Shown here one piece after another: positions 47,951-56,577 of a stretch of 64,000 nt of DNA; position 1 is the stretch's first letter, and every line of letters begins with the position of its first letter. Where the stretch lies: the NCBI GenBank assembly GCA_035519535.1, contig DATIWF010000118.1, positions 4,882-68,881 on the forward strand. The letters run 5' to 3'. The translations under genes and the position numbers were made by a program. The DNA comes from DATEGZ01 sp035519535 (GTDB taxonomy: Bacteria; Acidobacteriota; Vicinamibacteria; Vicinamibacterales; SCN-69-37). The notes under the pieces were generated by a model. The model made no database searches. It saw only the letters and a program-made list of their open reading frames with translations, and had not been told where the DNA came from.

Positions 47951-49810
47951 ATGTCCGCGCCATCGCTCGCTGTTCTTCACAACCTTGCCACGCAGCTGCG
48001 GATCGATTCGGTGAAATCGACGACCGAGGCTGGCTCCGGCCATCCGACGACGTGTCTCTCGGCCGCGGAGATCGTGGCGGCGCTGTTCTTCGCCGAGATG
48101 CGATTCGATCCGCACGACCCGCAGCACCCGGAGGCGGATCGGTTCGTCCTGTCCAAGGGCCACGCGGCGCCGATTCTGTACGCGGCGTGGGCGGCCGTGG
48201 GGGCGTTTCCGCGCGAGGACCTGCTCGGGCTGCGCAAGTTCACGTCGGATCTCGAGGGGCATCCGACGCCCCGTCTGCCGTTCGTCGACGTCGCGACGGG
48301 ATCGCTCGGTCAGGGCTTGTGCGCAGGCGTGGGCATCGCGCTCAACGCGCGCCGGATCAAATCCGACTACCGCACCTACGTGCTGCTCGGCGACGGCGAA
48401 AGCGCCGAAGGCTCGGTCTGGGAAGCCGGCGAAGTCGCCGCGACGCAGAAGCTCGACAACCTGTGCGCGATCACCGACGTCAACGGTCTCGGCCAGAGCC
48501 GCGCGACGCAGTGGGACCACCAGCTCACGGCCTTCACGGCGCGCTGGAATGCGTTCGGGTGGCACGCGGTCGCGATCGACGGCCACGACCTGTCGGCGAT
48601 CCTGCAGGCCCTCGCCGAAGCCCGCCAGACGCGAGGGCGGCCGACGATGATCATCGCCGGCACGGTGAAGGGCAAGGGCGTGTCGATCTTCGAAGGCAAG
48701 GACGGGTGGCACGGCAAGGCGCTCAAGAAGGGCGCCGAGGCCGACAAGGCGCTCGCCGAGCTCGAGGCGCAGTACGTGAAGACCACCGATCCGATGCCGG
48801 TGATCGTGAAGCCCGCGAGCCGGCGCACGGAAGGGAAGCTGCCGGATTTCGTCTCGGCGCTGCGCGCGCCCGCGTACAAGCTTGGCGAGCTGGTCGCGAC
48901 GCGTGAGGCCTACGGCACCGCGCTCGCGGCGCTCGGCGCGATCGACCCGCGCGTCGTCGCGCTCGACGCGGACGTCGGCAACTCGACGTTCAGCGAGAAG
49001 TTCGAACACGCGTACGCCGACCGCTTCTACGAGATGTATATCGCCGAGCAGGCCATGATTGGCGCGGCGATGGGCCTCGCGAGCCGCGGCGCGATTCCGT
49101 TTCCGTCGACGTTCGCGTGCTTCCTCGAGCGCGCCGCGGACTTCATCCGCATGGCCGGCATTTCCAGGCTCAACATCAAGATGGCCGGGTCGCACGCCGG
49201 CGTGTCGATCGGCGAGGACGGTCCGTCTCAGATGGCGCTCGAGGACCTCGCCATGGCGCGCGGCGTGCCGAATTGCACCGTGCTGTACCCGTGCGACGGC
49301 GTCAGCGCGGAGCGGCTCGTGGCGATCGCCGCGGCGACGCCCGGACCGGTCTACCTGCGGACATCGCGGCCGAAGACGCCGGTGATCTATCAGCCGACGG
49401 ACGGATTCCACGTCGGCGGCTCGAAGATCCTCCGTCAAAGCGACAAGGACGCGGTGACCGTCGTCGGCGCGGGCGTGACCGTGTTCGAGGCGCTCAAGGC
49501 GTACGACGCGCTCAAAGCGGGCGGCACGCTCATCCGCGTGATCGACGCGTACTCGATCCAGCCGATCGACCGCGACGGGCTCGTCGTCGCCGGCCGGGCG
49601 ACGGGCGGCCGCCTCGTGACGGTCGAAGACCACTACGCGCACGGCGGCCTGGGCGATGCGGTGAGCGAAGCCGTCTGGGACCAGAGCTTCCGCGTGAAGC
49701 GCCTCGCCGTGCGAGAAATTCCGCGCAGCGGCGCGCCGGACGAACTCATCGACCACTACGGCATCAGCGCGCGCGCAATCATCGACGCCGTCAGGGAAAT
49801 GATCGGGTGA
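47951..49810 (+). CDS. tkt: Transketolase (short, animal-like type)
   Basis: Encodes 619 residues, as in the animal transketolase family (about 620) and shorter than E. coli TktA (663). Visible are SGHPTTCLSAAEIVAALFF, the LSKGHAAPILYA active-site region, the thiamine diphosphate motif GDGESAEGSVWEA...DVNGLGQS, IAEQAMIGAAMGLASRGAIP in the pyrimidine domain and the C-terminal RVIDAYSIQPID. It moves two-carbon units between sugar phosphates in the pentose phosphate pathway. Upstream GGTACAGTAGACTG may hold its -10. Neighbouring genes are unrelated. Confidence 0.95.
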   Translation: MSAPSLAVLHNLATQLRIDSVKSTTEAGSGHPTTCLSAAEIVAALFFAEMRFDPHDPQHPEADRFVLSKGHAAPILYAAWAAVGAFPREDLLGLRKFTSDLEGHPTPRLPFVDVATGSLGQGLCAGVGIALNARRIKSDYRTYVLLGDGESAEGSVWEAGEVAATQKLDNLCAITDVNGLGQSRATQWDHQLTAFTARWNAFGWHAVAIDGHDLSAILQALAEARQTRGRPTMIIAGTVKGKGVSIFEGKDGWHGKALKKGAEADKALAELEAQYVKTTDPMPVIVKPASRRTEGKLPDFVSALRAPAYKLGELVATREAYGTALAALGAIDPRVVALDADVGNSTFSEKFEHAYADRFYEMYIAEQAMIGAAMGLASRGAIPFPSTFACFLERAADFIRMAGISRLNIKMAGSHAGVSIGEDGPSQMALEDLAMARGVPNCTVLYPCDGVSAERLVAIAAATPGPVYLRTSRPKTPVIYQPTDGFHVGGSKILRQSDKDAVTVVGAGVTVFEALKAYDALKAGGTLIRVIDAYSIQPIDRDGLVVAGRATGGRLVTVEDHYAHGGLGDAVSEAVWDQSFRVKRLAVREIPRSGAPDELIDHYGISARAIIDAVREMIG

Positions 49811-49866
49811 GACCGGGACCAGACGGGACGCCGACCCCGATCTGATCCCGCCCGCCAGGAGGCTGC

Positions 49867-52860
49867 GTGCGATTCATCCGGCTGTCCGCCTTCCTGCTGG
49901 CCTTTGCGGCCGGCGCGTCTGTGTCCCTGCGCAGCGCCGGCGGGCAAGCCCCCAGGCCCGCCGACGCCGGACCGACCGGTGTGCGCGAAGCCGCCTGGTC
50001 GCCGGACAGCAAGCGCCTCGCCGCCTGTTGGTTCGACGCGATCTGGACGATGACGCCGGATGGGAAGGACGCGAAGCGCGTCGTCACCGCCCGCGGCGAT
50101 TGGACCAGCGAGCGCGACCCCGCGTGGTCGCCCGACGGACAGTCGATCGCGTTCAGCGCGGAAACCAACGGCGAGTTCGACTTGTGGATCGTGCCCGCGA
50201 AGGGCGGCGCCGCGCGCCGCGTCTTGACGATGGCCGGCGACGAGCGCTGGCCCTCGTGGACGCGCGACCACCAGCTCGTCTTTTCACACCGCGAGCCAAA
50301 GGGACCCTGGCAGTTGTTCGAGGTGGCGGCAGACGTGCACGGTGCCTACACCACCGTGGCGAAGCTGACGCCGGACGACGCCGCGGAGTGGCAGGGCAGC
50401 GTGTCGCCGAACGGCACGTTCGTGGCGTTCGTGAGCAATCGCAGTCCCGAGGCCGGTAATGAGGCGGACATCTGGGTGCGCGACATGCCTGGAAGCGCCG
50501 GCGCCGGTCAGCCCGGGCGGCTCGTGCGTGTGACGAACGCTGCAGGCAGCGAGGCCAATCCGGCGTGGGCGCCCGACAGCGCGCGCGTCGCGTACGTCAG
50601 CCTCCGCGGGAATCAGAGCGCCGTGTGGGTGGCGACGGTCCCGTCGCTCGATGCCGCGCCCGCCGCCGGCCGTGCGGGTCGAGGCGGCCGAGGCTTCGGC
50701 GGGGCGCCGGGGCCCGCCGCGCCGGTGACCGACGGCGGCCCGGTGCTGGCGTCCCGCCATGCGGGCGTGCCCGCGTGGTCGCCCGACAACCAGACGCTCG
50801 CCATCGCCACGTTCCCGACGGCGACCGCCGGCTACAACGGCAATCCCGATCGCAACGATGCCGATCCGCCGATGGTGTTCGCCGCGGCGGAGGACTACGC
50901 GCTGTGGCGCGTCGCGGCGCCTCGCGCCGTCGACGAGGGCGCGACCGCGCTCAAGCTGCCGGCGCCCGACGCCACCCGCTGGACGTCCACGTTCGACGAT
51001 GTCTGGCAGACGCTGAAGACGATGTACTACGCGACCGGTCCGTCAGCCGCGGCGTGGGACGCGTTGCGGTCGAAATACCGGCCGGAGGCCGCGCAGGCCA
51101 GGGACGCGACCTCCGTCGAGGACGTGATCGATCGGATGGTCGCGGAACAGCCGCTCATCAAGCCCGACGTCGAATCCACGCGAGCGGTCGTGGCGTCGGG
51201 CAACCCCCTCGCGTCGCAAGCCGGCGCGCTCATGATCGAGAAGGGGGGCAACGTCGTCGACGCCGGCATTGCCGTCGCGTTCGCGCTCGGCGTCGTCGAA
51301 CCGGACGCGACGAGCGTGGGCGGCGACGGCCAGGCGATTCTGTTCCTGAAGGGCATGACCGAGCCGGTGGTCGTCGAGTACAAGGACATGTCGCCCGGTC
51401 ACGCGACCGGCGACAATCCCAAGCTCTTCACGCCGGCCGGCGCGCGAACGGCGCAGGACGGCCCGTCCGTCGCGAACATTCCCGGCGTCGTCGCCGGCCT
51501 CGACCTGCTGTATCAGAAGTACGGCAGCAGGAAGATCGCCTGGGCGGATCTCATCGCGCCGGCGATCACGCTGGCCGACGAGGGCTTCGTGCTCGACGAA
51601 GCGCTGCCGACGTCGATCGCCGAGGGCCGCGCGTCGCTTGCGAAATACCCGGAGGCGGCGAAGCTGTTCCTCCCGGGCGGCAAGGTGCCGCGCGCCGGCG
51701 ATCGCTTCGTGAACAAGGACTACGCCGAGACGCTGCGCACGATCGCGAAGGAGGGCGCGCAGTCGTTCTACCGCGGGTCGATCGCCCGCCGGATCGCGGA
51801 CGACATGGCCGCGAACGGCGGCGTCCTCACGCTCGAAGATCTCGCGCAGTACCGGGCGATGGAGCGCCAGCCGCTGGTGGGCCACTATCGCGGCCATGCG
51901 GTGTACTCGGTGCCGCCGCCGGTCCCGACCGGCGCGCAGGTCATCGAGACGCTGAACATCCTCGACCACTACCAGCCGCGTCCGGGCGCGACGTATACGA
52001 CCGACGCGGACTACCTGCACTACGCGATCGAAGCCTGGCGCGTGCGCGACGGCGGGGTCCGGATCGCCGACCCGGAGCGCTGGCCGGTGGATCTCGGCAA
52101 TCACCTCGAGGCGCCGCACGCGCTCGATCGGTTCAAGTTGATCGATCCGAAGAAGACGTACGTGGCGCAGGGCGGCGGGCGCGGAGGCGGCACGCCCTTC
52201 GTGCCTACTGGCTATCAGAGCGAGGATGAGTCCGGCCCGATCCAGACCGGCACGACCGCCTTCGTCGTGGCGGACGCCGAGGGCAACATGATCGCCTTCA
52301 CGCAGACGCTGTCCACGTGGGGCGGGAATTTCTACGTGTCGAAAGGGCTCGGGTTTCTGTATAACGATCACTTCCGCGGCGGCCGGGGCGGGACGGGATT
52401 CGGATCGCTGCTCCCGCTGATGCGGTCGAGCTCGACGAGCGTCCCGACGCTGGTCTTCGCGCCGAGCCAGACCGATCCCGGCCGCTACGGCATCCAGGGA
52501 TTCGTGCCGAAGCTCGCCGTCGGCTGCGCGGGCAACAACTGGATTCCGGCGTCGGTCTACGACGTCATCCTGAATGTGGTGGACGGCGGCATGGACGCGC
52601 AGCACGCGATCGAGGCGCCGCGTATGCTGATTGGCAACGGGCCGGGCGGCGGCTCGCGTGTCCAGATCGAGGACCGCTTCCCGCGATCAATCCTTGCGGA
52701 CCTCGAAGCGCGCGGCCACGCGTTCCAGAAGGTCGGCCGGAAGGGCGAAGTCGTCTACGGCTATGCCGCGGCGGCCGTCGTCAACGCCGCGAAGGGCACG
52801 GTCTCGGGCGGCGCCGAGCCCCGGCGCTCGCACAGCACGGCGGCGGTAGGTAATAAATAA
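49867..52860 (+). CDS. TolB-like propeller / gamma-glutamyltransferase fusion
   Basis: Encodes 997 residues. After a signal peptide (FLLAFAAGASVSLRSAGGQA), residues 35-370 form a WD40/TolB-type propeller (AAWSPDSKRLA, PAWSPDGQSIAFSAE, WAPDSARVAYVS). Residues 375-440 resemble the helical C1-like region of tricorn-type proteases (FDDVWQTLKTMYY, WDALRSKYRP). From 445 onward it is a gamma-glutamyltransferase: MIEKGGNVVDAGIAVAFALG, PSVANIPGVVAGLD and the region TGTTAFVVADAEGNMIAF near 795, where the nucleophilic Thr is expected. GTG start with AGGAGG. The stop lies inside a 28-bp hairpin. The combination suggests a secreted peptide or glutathione hydrolase evolved from a tricorn-like protein. Confidence 0.88.
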   Translation: MRFIRLSAFLLAFAAGASVSLRSAGGQAPRPADAGPTGVREAAWSPDSKRLAACWFDAIWTMTPDGKDAKRVVTARGDWTSERDPAWSPDGQSIAFSAETNGEFDLWIVPAKGGAARRVLTMAGDERWPSWTRDHQLVFSHREPKGPWQLFEVAADVHGAYTTVAKLTPDDAAEWQGSVSPNGTFVAFVSNRSPEAGNEADIWVRDMPGSAGAGQPGRLVRVTNAAGSEANPAWAPDSARVAYVSLRGNQSAVWVATVPSLDAAPAAGRAGRGGRGFGGAPGPAAPVTDGGPVLASRHAGVPAWSPDNQTLAIATFPTATAGYNGNPDRNDADPPMVFAAAEDYALWRVAAPRAVDEGATALKLPAPDATRWTSTFDDVWQTLKTMYYATGPSAAAWDALRSKYRPEAAQARDATSVEDVIDRMVAEQPLIKPDVESTRAVVASGNPLASQAGALMIEKGGNVVDAGIAVAFALGVVEPDATSVGGDGQAILFLKGMTEPVVVEYKDMSPGHATGDNPKLFTPAGARTAQDGPSVANIPGVVAGLDLLYQKYGSRKIAWADLIAPAITLADEGFVLDEALPTSIAEGRASLAKYPEAAKLFLPGGKVPRAGDRFVNKDYAETLRTIAKEGAQSFYRGSIARRIADDMAANGGVLTLEDLAQYRAMERQPLVGHYRGHAVYSVPPPVPTGAQVIETLNILDHYQPRPGATYTTDADYLHYAIEAWRVRDGGVRIADPERWPVDLGNHLEAPHALDRFKLIDPKKTYVAQGGGRGGGTPFVPTGYQSEDESGPIQTGTTAFVVADAEGNMIAFTQTLSTWGGNFYVSKGLGFLYNDHFRGGRGGTGFGSLLPLMRSSSTSVPTLVFAPSQTDPGRYGIQGFVPKLAVGCAGNNWIPASVYDVILNVVDGGMDAQHAIEAPRMLIGNGPGGGSRVQIEDRFPRSILADLEARGHAFQKVGRKGEVVYGYAAAAVVNAAKGTVSGGAEPRRSHSTAAVGNK

Positions 52861-52910
52861 GCCGGGTATATTTTTTCGATTTTCGAAAAAATATACCCGG
52901 CTTATTTATT
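52852..52910. terminator. 28-bp perfect hairpin, CCGGGTATA family
   Basis: The arms AATAAATAAGCCGGGTATAT... (52852-52879) and their exact complement (52883-52910) form an uninterrupted 28-bp stem with a TTT loop. The stop codons of both convergent genes (TAA at 52858-52860; TAA on minus at 52906-52908) lie within the stem. The T6/A6 runs give a U-tract in each direction, making it a strong bidirectional terminator. The core CCGGGTATATTTTT is shared with the hairpin at 62441-62504. Confidence 0.9.
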
Positions 52911-53457
52911 TGATGCCTCTGCAGTCGTCGCCCATCCACTTGCCGGTGAACGTGAACGTGACGTTCATGTTCTGACCTTTCGCCGCCAGCGTGCCGTTGC
53001 CGGTGACGCTTTCGCTCGTGACGCGGTCCACGTGCACCGTACCCGTCCCGGCGTTGCTACCCGTGCAATCGAACGTCGAATCCTGCGAGGACGACCTTCC
53101 GGTGACGAGCGTGTGGGTGCACTTGGTGTCCTTGTTGACCCGGCTGGATTCAGGCTCGAACAGCGCCTGCGTCAGTTTTTCCTTCGTCACGCACTGGCGC
53201 GTGACCGTCGGCGCGTTCTGGGGCTGCGGCATTTGCGCCAGCATCGGTCCCAGCAAGGCCTTCTCCTGATCGGAGAGCTTGCTCACGTCCATCGACGGCC
53301 CACCGCTGATTTGGGAGTTGGCCGTGAGCGTCCAGAGCCCGGGCTTGATGTCGAACGGCTCCGCTCTGGGCGCTTGCGCCCCCAGGGCCAGGGCGACCCC
53401 CGCGCACGCCACGCTCGTCGCCACGCCGCTTCCGACACTCCGGAACACGAGCACCAT
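52906..53457 (-). CDS. DUF3617 family secreted protein
   Basis: Encodes 183 residues with a signal sequence (ATSVACAGVALALGAQAPRA). EPFDIKPGLWTLTANSQISG at the mature N-terminus and the paired cysteines (TRQCVTKE, KCTHTLV, TFDCTG, GDDCRG) match DUF3617, a family of small periplasmic or lipid-anchored proteins of unknown function. Its stop lies in the bidirectional hairpin. Confidence 0.82.
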   Translation of the reverse strand: MVLVFRSVGSGVATSVACAGVALALGAQAPRAEPFDIKPGLWTLTANSQISGGPSMDVSKLSDQEKALLGPMLAQMPQPQNAPTVTRQCVTKEKLTQALFEPESSRVNKDTKCTHTLVTGRSSSQDSTFDCTGSNAGTGTVHVDRVTSESVTGNGTLAAKGQNMNVTFTFTGKWMGDDCRGIK

Positions 53458-53510
53458 CGCCGCACCCCCGTACGACGGATACGCGCGAGGAGGCGTCGCC
53501 GGAAGAAATT

Positions 53511-53550
53511 AGGAGTGAGAAGCCAGAAGTCAGAAGTTCGAAGGCTGAAC
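53511..53550. repeat. GAAGCCAGAAG-type repeat, single arm
   Basis: AGGAGTGAGAAGCCAGAAGT followed by CAGAAGTTCGAAGGCTGAAC closely matches the left arms at 24957-24990 and 10028-10060. It lies between the start of the DUF3617 gene and the stop of nadE, both on the minus strand. GAAGTTCGAAGGCTG and GAAGCCAGAAG can form a short imperfect hairpin. Confidence 0.65.
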
Positions 53551-53557
53551 GGCGACC

Positions 53558-54310
53558 TCAAACCGGCGCAATCGGCGGCAGAGCGCGCTTGTGGTCGGAG
53601 GCGTGGCGCAGCAGCTCGATGCGTCTGGCGACGTCTGGGGCGACGGCCGACGGCCCGCCCGCGAGGTACTTCTCGAGCGCGTCGTAGGTGAAGCCCATCT
53701 CGGCCTCGTCGGTCTGGCCCATCCAGAGGCCGGCGGTCGGGGCCTTGTCGATCACGCGGGCCGGCACGCCCAGTTCGCGGGCGAGCGCGCGCACTTCGCT
53801 CTTGACGAGGCCGCCAATCGGCAGCACGTCCACGCCGCCGTCGCCGTACTTCGTGTAGTACCCGAGCGTGATCTCGCTCTTGTTCCCGGTGCCCGCGACA
53901 AGATAGTTGAGCGAGTTCGCCAGGAAATAGAGCGACGTCATCCGCAGACGCGGCTTGGCGTTCGCTTCGGGCAGCTGCTGCTTGATGTCGACGGCCTCCA
54001 CGTGGGTCGGCAGTCCCTTGACCGCGGAGTGGAGCGCCTCGGTCAGCGCGTCGAACGTCGGGCCCAGATCGACCCGCGCGACTGGAATCGAGAACGTCGT
54101 GGCAACCAGCCGCGCGTCATCCTCATCCTGTGGATGGCTGTAGCAGGGCAGCAGGACGCCCAGCACGCGCTGCGGCACCGCCAGCTGGCACAGCCGCCCG
54201 ACGACCGCCGAGTCGATTCCGCCGCTCAGCCCGAAGACGAACCCTCGCGCGCCGGTCGCATGGACCTTGTCGCGCAGCCACGTGACGATGGTGTCGGTGC
54301 GGGTGGACAT
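53558..54310 (-). CDS. nadE: NH3-dependent NAD+ synthetase
   Basis: Encodes 250 residues of the short ammonia-dependent NadE type, without a glutaminase domain. The P-loop is GFVFGLSGGIDSAVVGRL; further signatures are NYLVAGTGNKSEITLGYYTKYGDG..., LPIGGLVKSEVRALARELG and APTAGLWMGQTDEAEMGFTY. It makes NAD from deamido-NAD, ATP and ammonium. ATG 54310 follows a TATAGT box by seven bases, so the transcript is probably leaderless. Confidence 0.95.
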   Translation of the reverse strand: MSTRTDTIVTWLRDKVHATGARGFVFGLSGGIDSAVVGRLCQLAVPQRVLGVLLPCYSHPQDEDDARLVATTFSIPVARVDLGPTFDALTEALHSAVKGLPTHVEAVDIKQQLPEANAKPRLRMTSLYFLANSLNYLVAGTGNKSEITLGYYTKYGDGGVDVLPIGGLVKSEVRALARELGVPARVIDKAPTAGLWMGQTDEAEMGFTYDALEKYLAGGPSAVAPDVARRIELLRHASDHKRALPPIAPV

Positions 54311-54317
54311 TGGCCGA

Positions 54318-54323
54318 ACTATA
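54318..54323 (-). promoter_or_regulatory. -10 box of nadE
   Basis: TATAGT within GTTATAGTTCG (minus strand), seven bases before ATG 54310, the same sequence and spacing as at 44640-44645. The -35 position falls in the adjacent GGCAGAA tandem run. Confidence 0.55.
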
Positions 54324-54326
54324 ACA

Positions 54327-54440
54327 AGGCAGAAGGCAGAAGGCAGAAGGGCAATTCAGGGCGAAGTCTCTTTGCGGTCTGCCTCTTGTCCTCTGGCTTC
54401 CGGCTTTTGCCCTCTGACCTCTCCCCTGTGCCCTGCCAGA
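54327..54440. repeat. GGCAGAA-type dyad running into a coding end
   Basis: The left arm is AGGCAGAAGGCAGAAGGCAG then AAGGGCA; the right arm, read along the plus strand, is GGTCTGCCTCTTGTCCTCTG then GCTTCCGGCTTTTGCCCTCT and CCCCTGTGCCCTGCC. The right arm from 54359 on encodes the C-terminal tail of the membrane protein on the minus strand. The left arm lies between that gene's stop and the nadE promoter. Confidence 0.65.
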
Positions 54441-55333
54441 TTCTCAATTGCCTCCGCCGCGGGGGAATCGGGCCAGACGGGCAGCGGCGCGGCCGTGTAC
54501 CCGGCGTGCGCGAGCGAGCCCTGGAAGAACGCGACGGCGCTCGCAGCCAGGGCCAACCGGCCAAGTAGATGGAGCAGCCATCCAAGCGGCATCACCGCGC
54601 GGACCCAACTCCATGGGACGACGAGAAGGATCCGTGCCATGAGTCCATTCCAGAGAACGAGGATCACGAGCACCGCGCCAATGCTCAGCCCGTACAGCGC
54701 CAGCACGGAGAAGGCTCGGCGGCGAATGAACCGGATCGACGCCACGAGCGCGCCAAGCGCGCTGCGCCGATCCTCGACCACGATCCGCACGACGGCATAG
54801 CCGGCCACGACGTTGACGGCGACGAGGCCGGCGATCGACACGGCGGGATGGACGCTCGGGAACCCCCACCAGATCGCCCAGTAGGCGAGTCCGACGGGAA
54901 CGCAGAGGCGGAGGAACCTCCAGAAGTTCACGCCGCACGCGGCGAAGAACGGTCCGGCGCCGACCGGCCGCGCGCGCGCCAGACGATCCAGGCATCCGCC
55001 CCACAGAAAGAGGTAGACGCCGACCGCCATTCCGGCCGCTGTCGGCTCCAGCGGCAGTCCGGCATATTCGGTCTGCACCTGCACGACGACGGGCAGCGCG
55101 CCGATCCCCAGGAGTTGGAACGCCGCCGACGGTGGAACATTTTCGTCGTGCGACAGGTCGCCGGCTTCTTGAAAGGGCCGCACTCGATCGCCTGGCCAGA
55201 CCGCCGCGGAGGCTGCGGGCAGGACCACAACCAGAATCCCCGCCCACAGCGCCGGCGCGCGCAGCACGCGGCGCCAGCCTTCGACGAACGCGCCAATCAC
55301 CCCGATCGACGAGCCGCTAGATCCTGTGGACAT
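54356..55333 (-). CDS. Hypothetical multispanning membrane protein
   Basis: Encodes 325 residues with about six helices (WAGILVVVLPAASAAVWP, AAGMAVGVYLFLWGGCLDRL, VSIAGLVAVNVVAGYAVVRI, VLALYGLSIGAVLVILVLWN and others). The pattern resembles uncharacterised bacterial membrane proteins with an N-terminal cytosolic start (GAFVEGWRRVLRAPALW); no family can be named with confidence. The last ~24 residues (GEVRGQKPEARGQEADRKE) are highly charged and encoded by the intergenic-type dyad at 54327-54440, which suggests that a repeat has replaced or extended the original C-terminus. Confidence 0.7.
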   Translation of the reverse strand: MSTGSSGSSIGVIGAFVEGWRRVLRAPALWAGILVVVLPAASAAVWPGDRVRPFQEAGDLSHDENVPPSAAFQLLGIGALPVVVQVQTEYAGLPLEPTAAGMAVGVYLFLWGGCLDRLARARPVGAGPFFAACGVNFWRFLRLCVPVGLAYWAIWWGFPSVHPAVSIAGLVAVNVVAGYAVVRIVVEDRRSALGALVASIRFIRRRAFSVLALYGLSIGAVLVILVLWNGLMARILLVVPWSWVRAVMPLGWLLHLLGRLALAASAVAFFQGSLAHAGYTAAPLPVWPDSPAAEAIENLAGHRGEVRGQKPEARGQEADRKETSP

Positions 55334-55369
55334 GCGTCATGGGGCGAGTCGGCGCAATGCTAGCATGGG

Positions 55370-55490
55370 GCCCGCCTTCGCCCGCTCCGAGGCCCTCGGC
55401 GAGGGGCCGCGGGGGCGACCACCTTCGCCGAGGGCTTCGGTGGTCCGCCGGAGCTTCAGCGAAGGCGGAAGCCCCCGGAGTGAAGCAAGG
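55370..55490. repeat. CCTTCGCCGAGGGCTTCGG-type repeat in a divergent region
   Basis: CGCCTTCGCCCGCTCCGAGG, CCACCTTCGCCGAGGGCTTC and CGGTGGTCCGCCGGAGCTTC followed by AGCGAAGGCGG contain repeated and inverted copies of CTTCGCCGAGG/CCGAAGC words. The segment fills the gap between the divergent membrane-protein gene and the dehydrogenase-like gene. No promoter box stands out in it. Confidence 0.5.
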
Positions 55491-55498
55491 AGTGTGAC

Positions 55499-56497
55499 GT
55501 GCCTATCAGAGTGATTCACATCGGACTGGGACCCATCGGCGCGGGCGTCGTGCGCCAGGTGGCGAGCCGCAAGGGCTTCGTGATCGTCGGCGCCGTGGAC
55601 ATCGATCCGGCGAAGGCCGGCAGGGACCTCGGCGAGGTCTGCAACGTCGGCCGCATCCTGAAGGTGAAAGTGACCGACGACATCGGCAAGACGATCAAAG
55701 CGACGCGCCCCGACGTGGCCGTGCTGTGCACCAGCTCGTCGCTGAAGAAAGTCCTGCCGGAGTTCGAGGCCGTCCTCAAGCTCAAGGTCCCCATCGTGTC
55801 GACGACCGAAGAGCTCGCCTACCCGGTGAAGAGCAACGCCTCGGCGGCGAAGAAGATCGACGCGCTCGCCAAGCGCGCGCGCGTGGCCGTGCTCGGCACC
55901 GGCGTGAATCCGGGATTCGTGATGGACGCGCTGCCGATCGCGCTCACCGGCGTGTGCGAGAGCGTGCGCACGATCGAGGTCGATCGCGTCCAGGACGCGC
56001 GCATCCGCCGGCTGCCGTTCCAGAAGAAGATCGGCGCGGGCCTGACGCGCGAAGAGTTCATGGACAAAGTGAAGGACGGCAGCGTCCGCCACGTCGGCCT
56101 CGCCGAGTCGATCACGATGATTGGCGACGCGATGGGCTGGAAGCTCGACCGGGTGACTGACGACATCGAGCCGAAGATGGCCGAGAAGCGCGTGACGAGC
56201 GACTTCCTCACCGTCGAGCCCGGCCAGGTCGCGGGCATCGTCCAGGACGGCGTCGGCTACCGCAAGGGCACGCCCGTCATCCGCCTGCACATGGAGGCGT
56301 ACCTCGGCGCGCCCGAGTCCTACGACGCCGTGCGCATCGCCGGCAATCCGCCGCTCTCGATGAAGCTCGCCGGCGGCGTCCACGGCGACGTGGCGACCGC
56401 GTCGATCACCGTCAACTCGATTCCGAAGGTCCTCGCCGCGGCGCCCGGGCTGCGCACCATGCGCGACGTCGCGCTGCCGTCGTTCTTCGGAGGATAG
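55499..56497 (+). CDS. DapB-like NAD(P)H dehydrogenase (2,4-diaminopentanoate dehydrogenase type)
   Basis: Encodes 332 residues. A Rossmann domain with VIHIGLGPIGAGVVRQVASR at the N-terminus, then CTSSSLKKVLPEF, VSTTEELAYP and GTGVNPGFVMDALPIAL are characteristic of the dihydrodipicolinate-reductase-like enzymes that include 2,4-diaminopentanoate dehydrogenase of ornithine fermentation. No other ornithine-degradation gene is nearby, so the actual substrate may be another amino acid. GTG start with AAGGAG six bases upstream. Confidence 0.82.
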   Translation: MPIRVIHIGLGPIGAGVVRQVASRKGFVIVGAVDIDPAKAGRDLGEVCNVGRILKVKVTDDIGKTIKATRPDVAVLCTSSSLKKVLPEFEAVLKLKVPIVSTTEELAYPVKSNASAAKKIDALAKRARVAVLGTGVNPGFVMDALPIALTGVCESVRTIEVDRVQDARIRRLPFQKKIGAGLTREEFMDKVKDGSVRHVGLAESITMIGDAMGWKLDRVTDDIEPKMAEKRVTSDFLTVEPGQVAGIVQDGVGYRKGTPVIRLHMEAYLGAPESYDAVRIAGNPPLSMKLAGGVHGDVATASITVNSIPKVLAAAPGLRTMRDVALPSFFGG

Positions 56498-56504
56498 GAA
56501 TGCT

Positions 56505-56577
56505 CGCCGGGTCAGTTCGTTCCTTGGACCTGACGCACCCGACGTACCTGACGTACCTGACGTACCCGACGTCCGGA
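56505..56577. repeat. 9-bp (GACGTACCT) tandem element, copy C
   Basis: CCGGGTCAGTTCGTTCCTTG then GACCTGACGCACCCGACGTA and units GACGTACCT, GACGTACCT, GACGTACCC, GACGTCC. It is the inverse orientation of copies A and B, with a degraded GTTCCTTGGACC block matching AGGAACGC...TCC. It lies between the convergent dehydrogenase-like and CobA-HemD genes. Confidence 0.82.
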
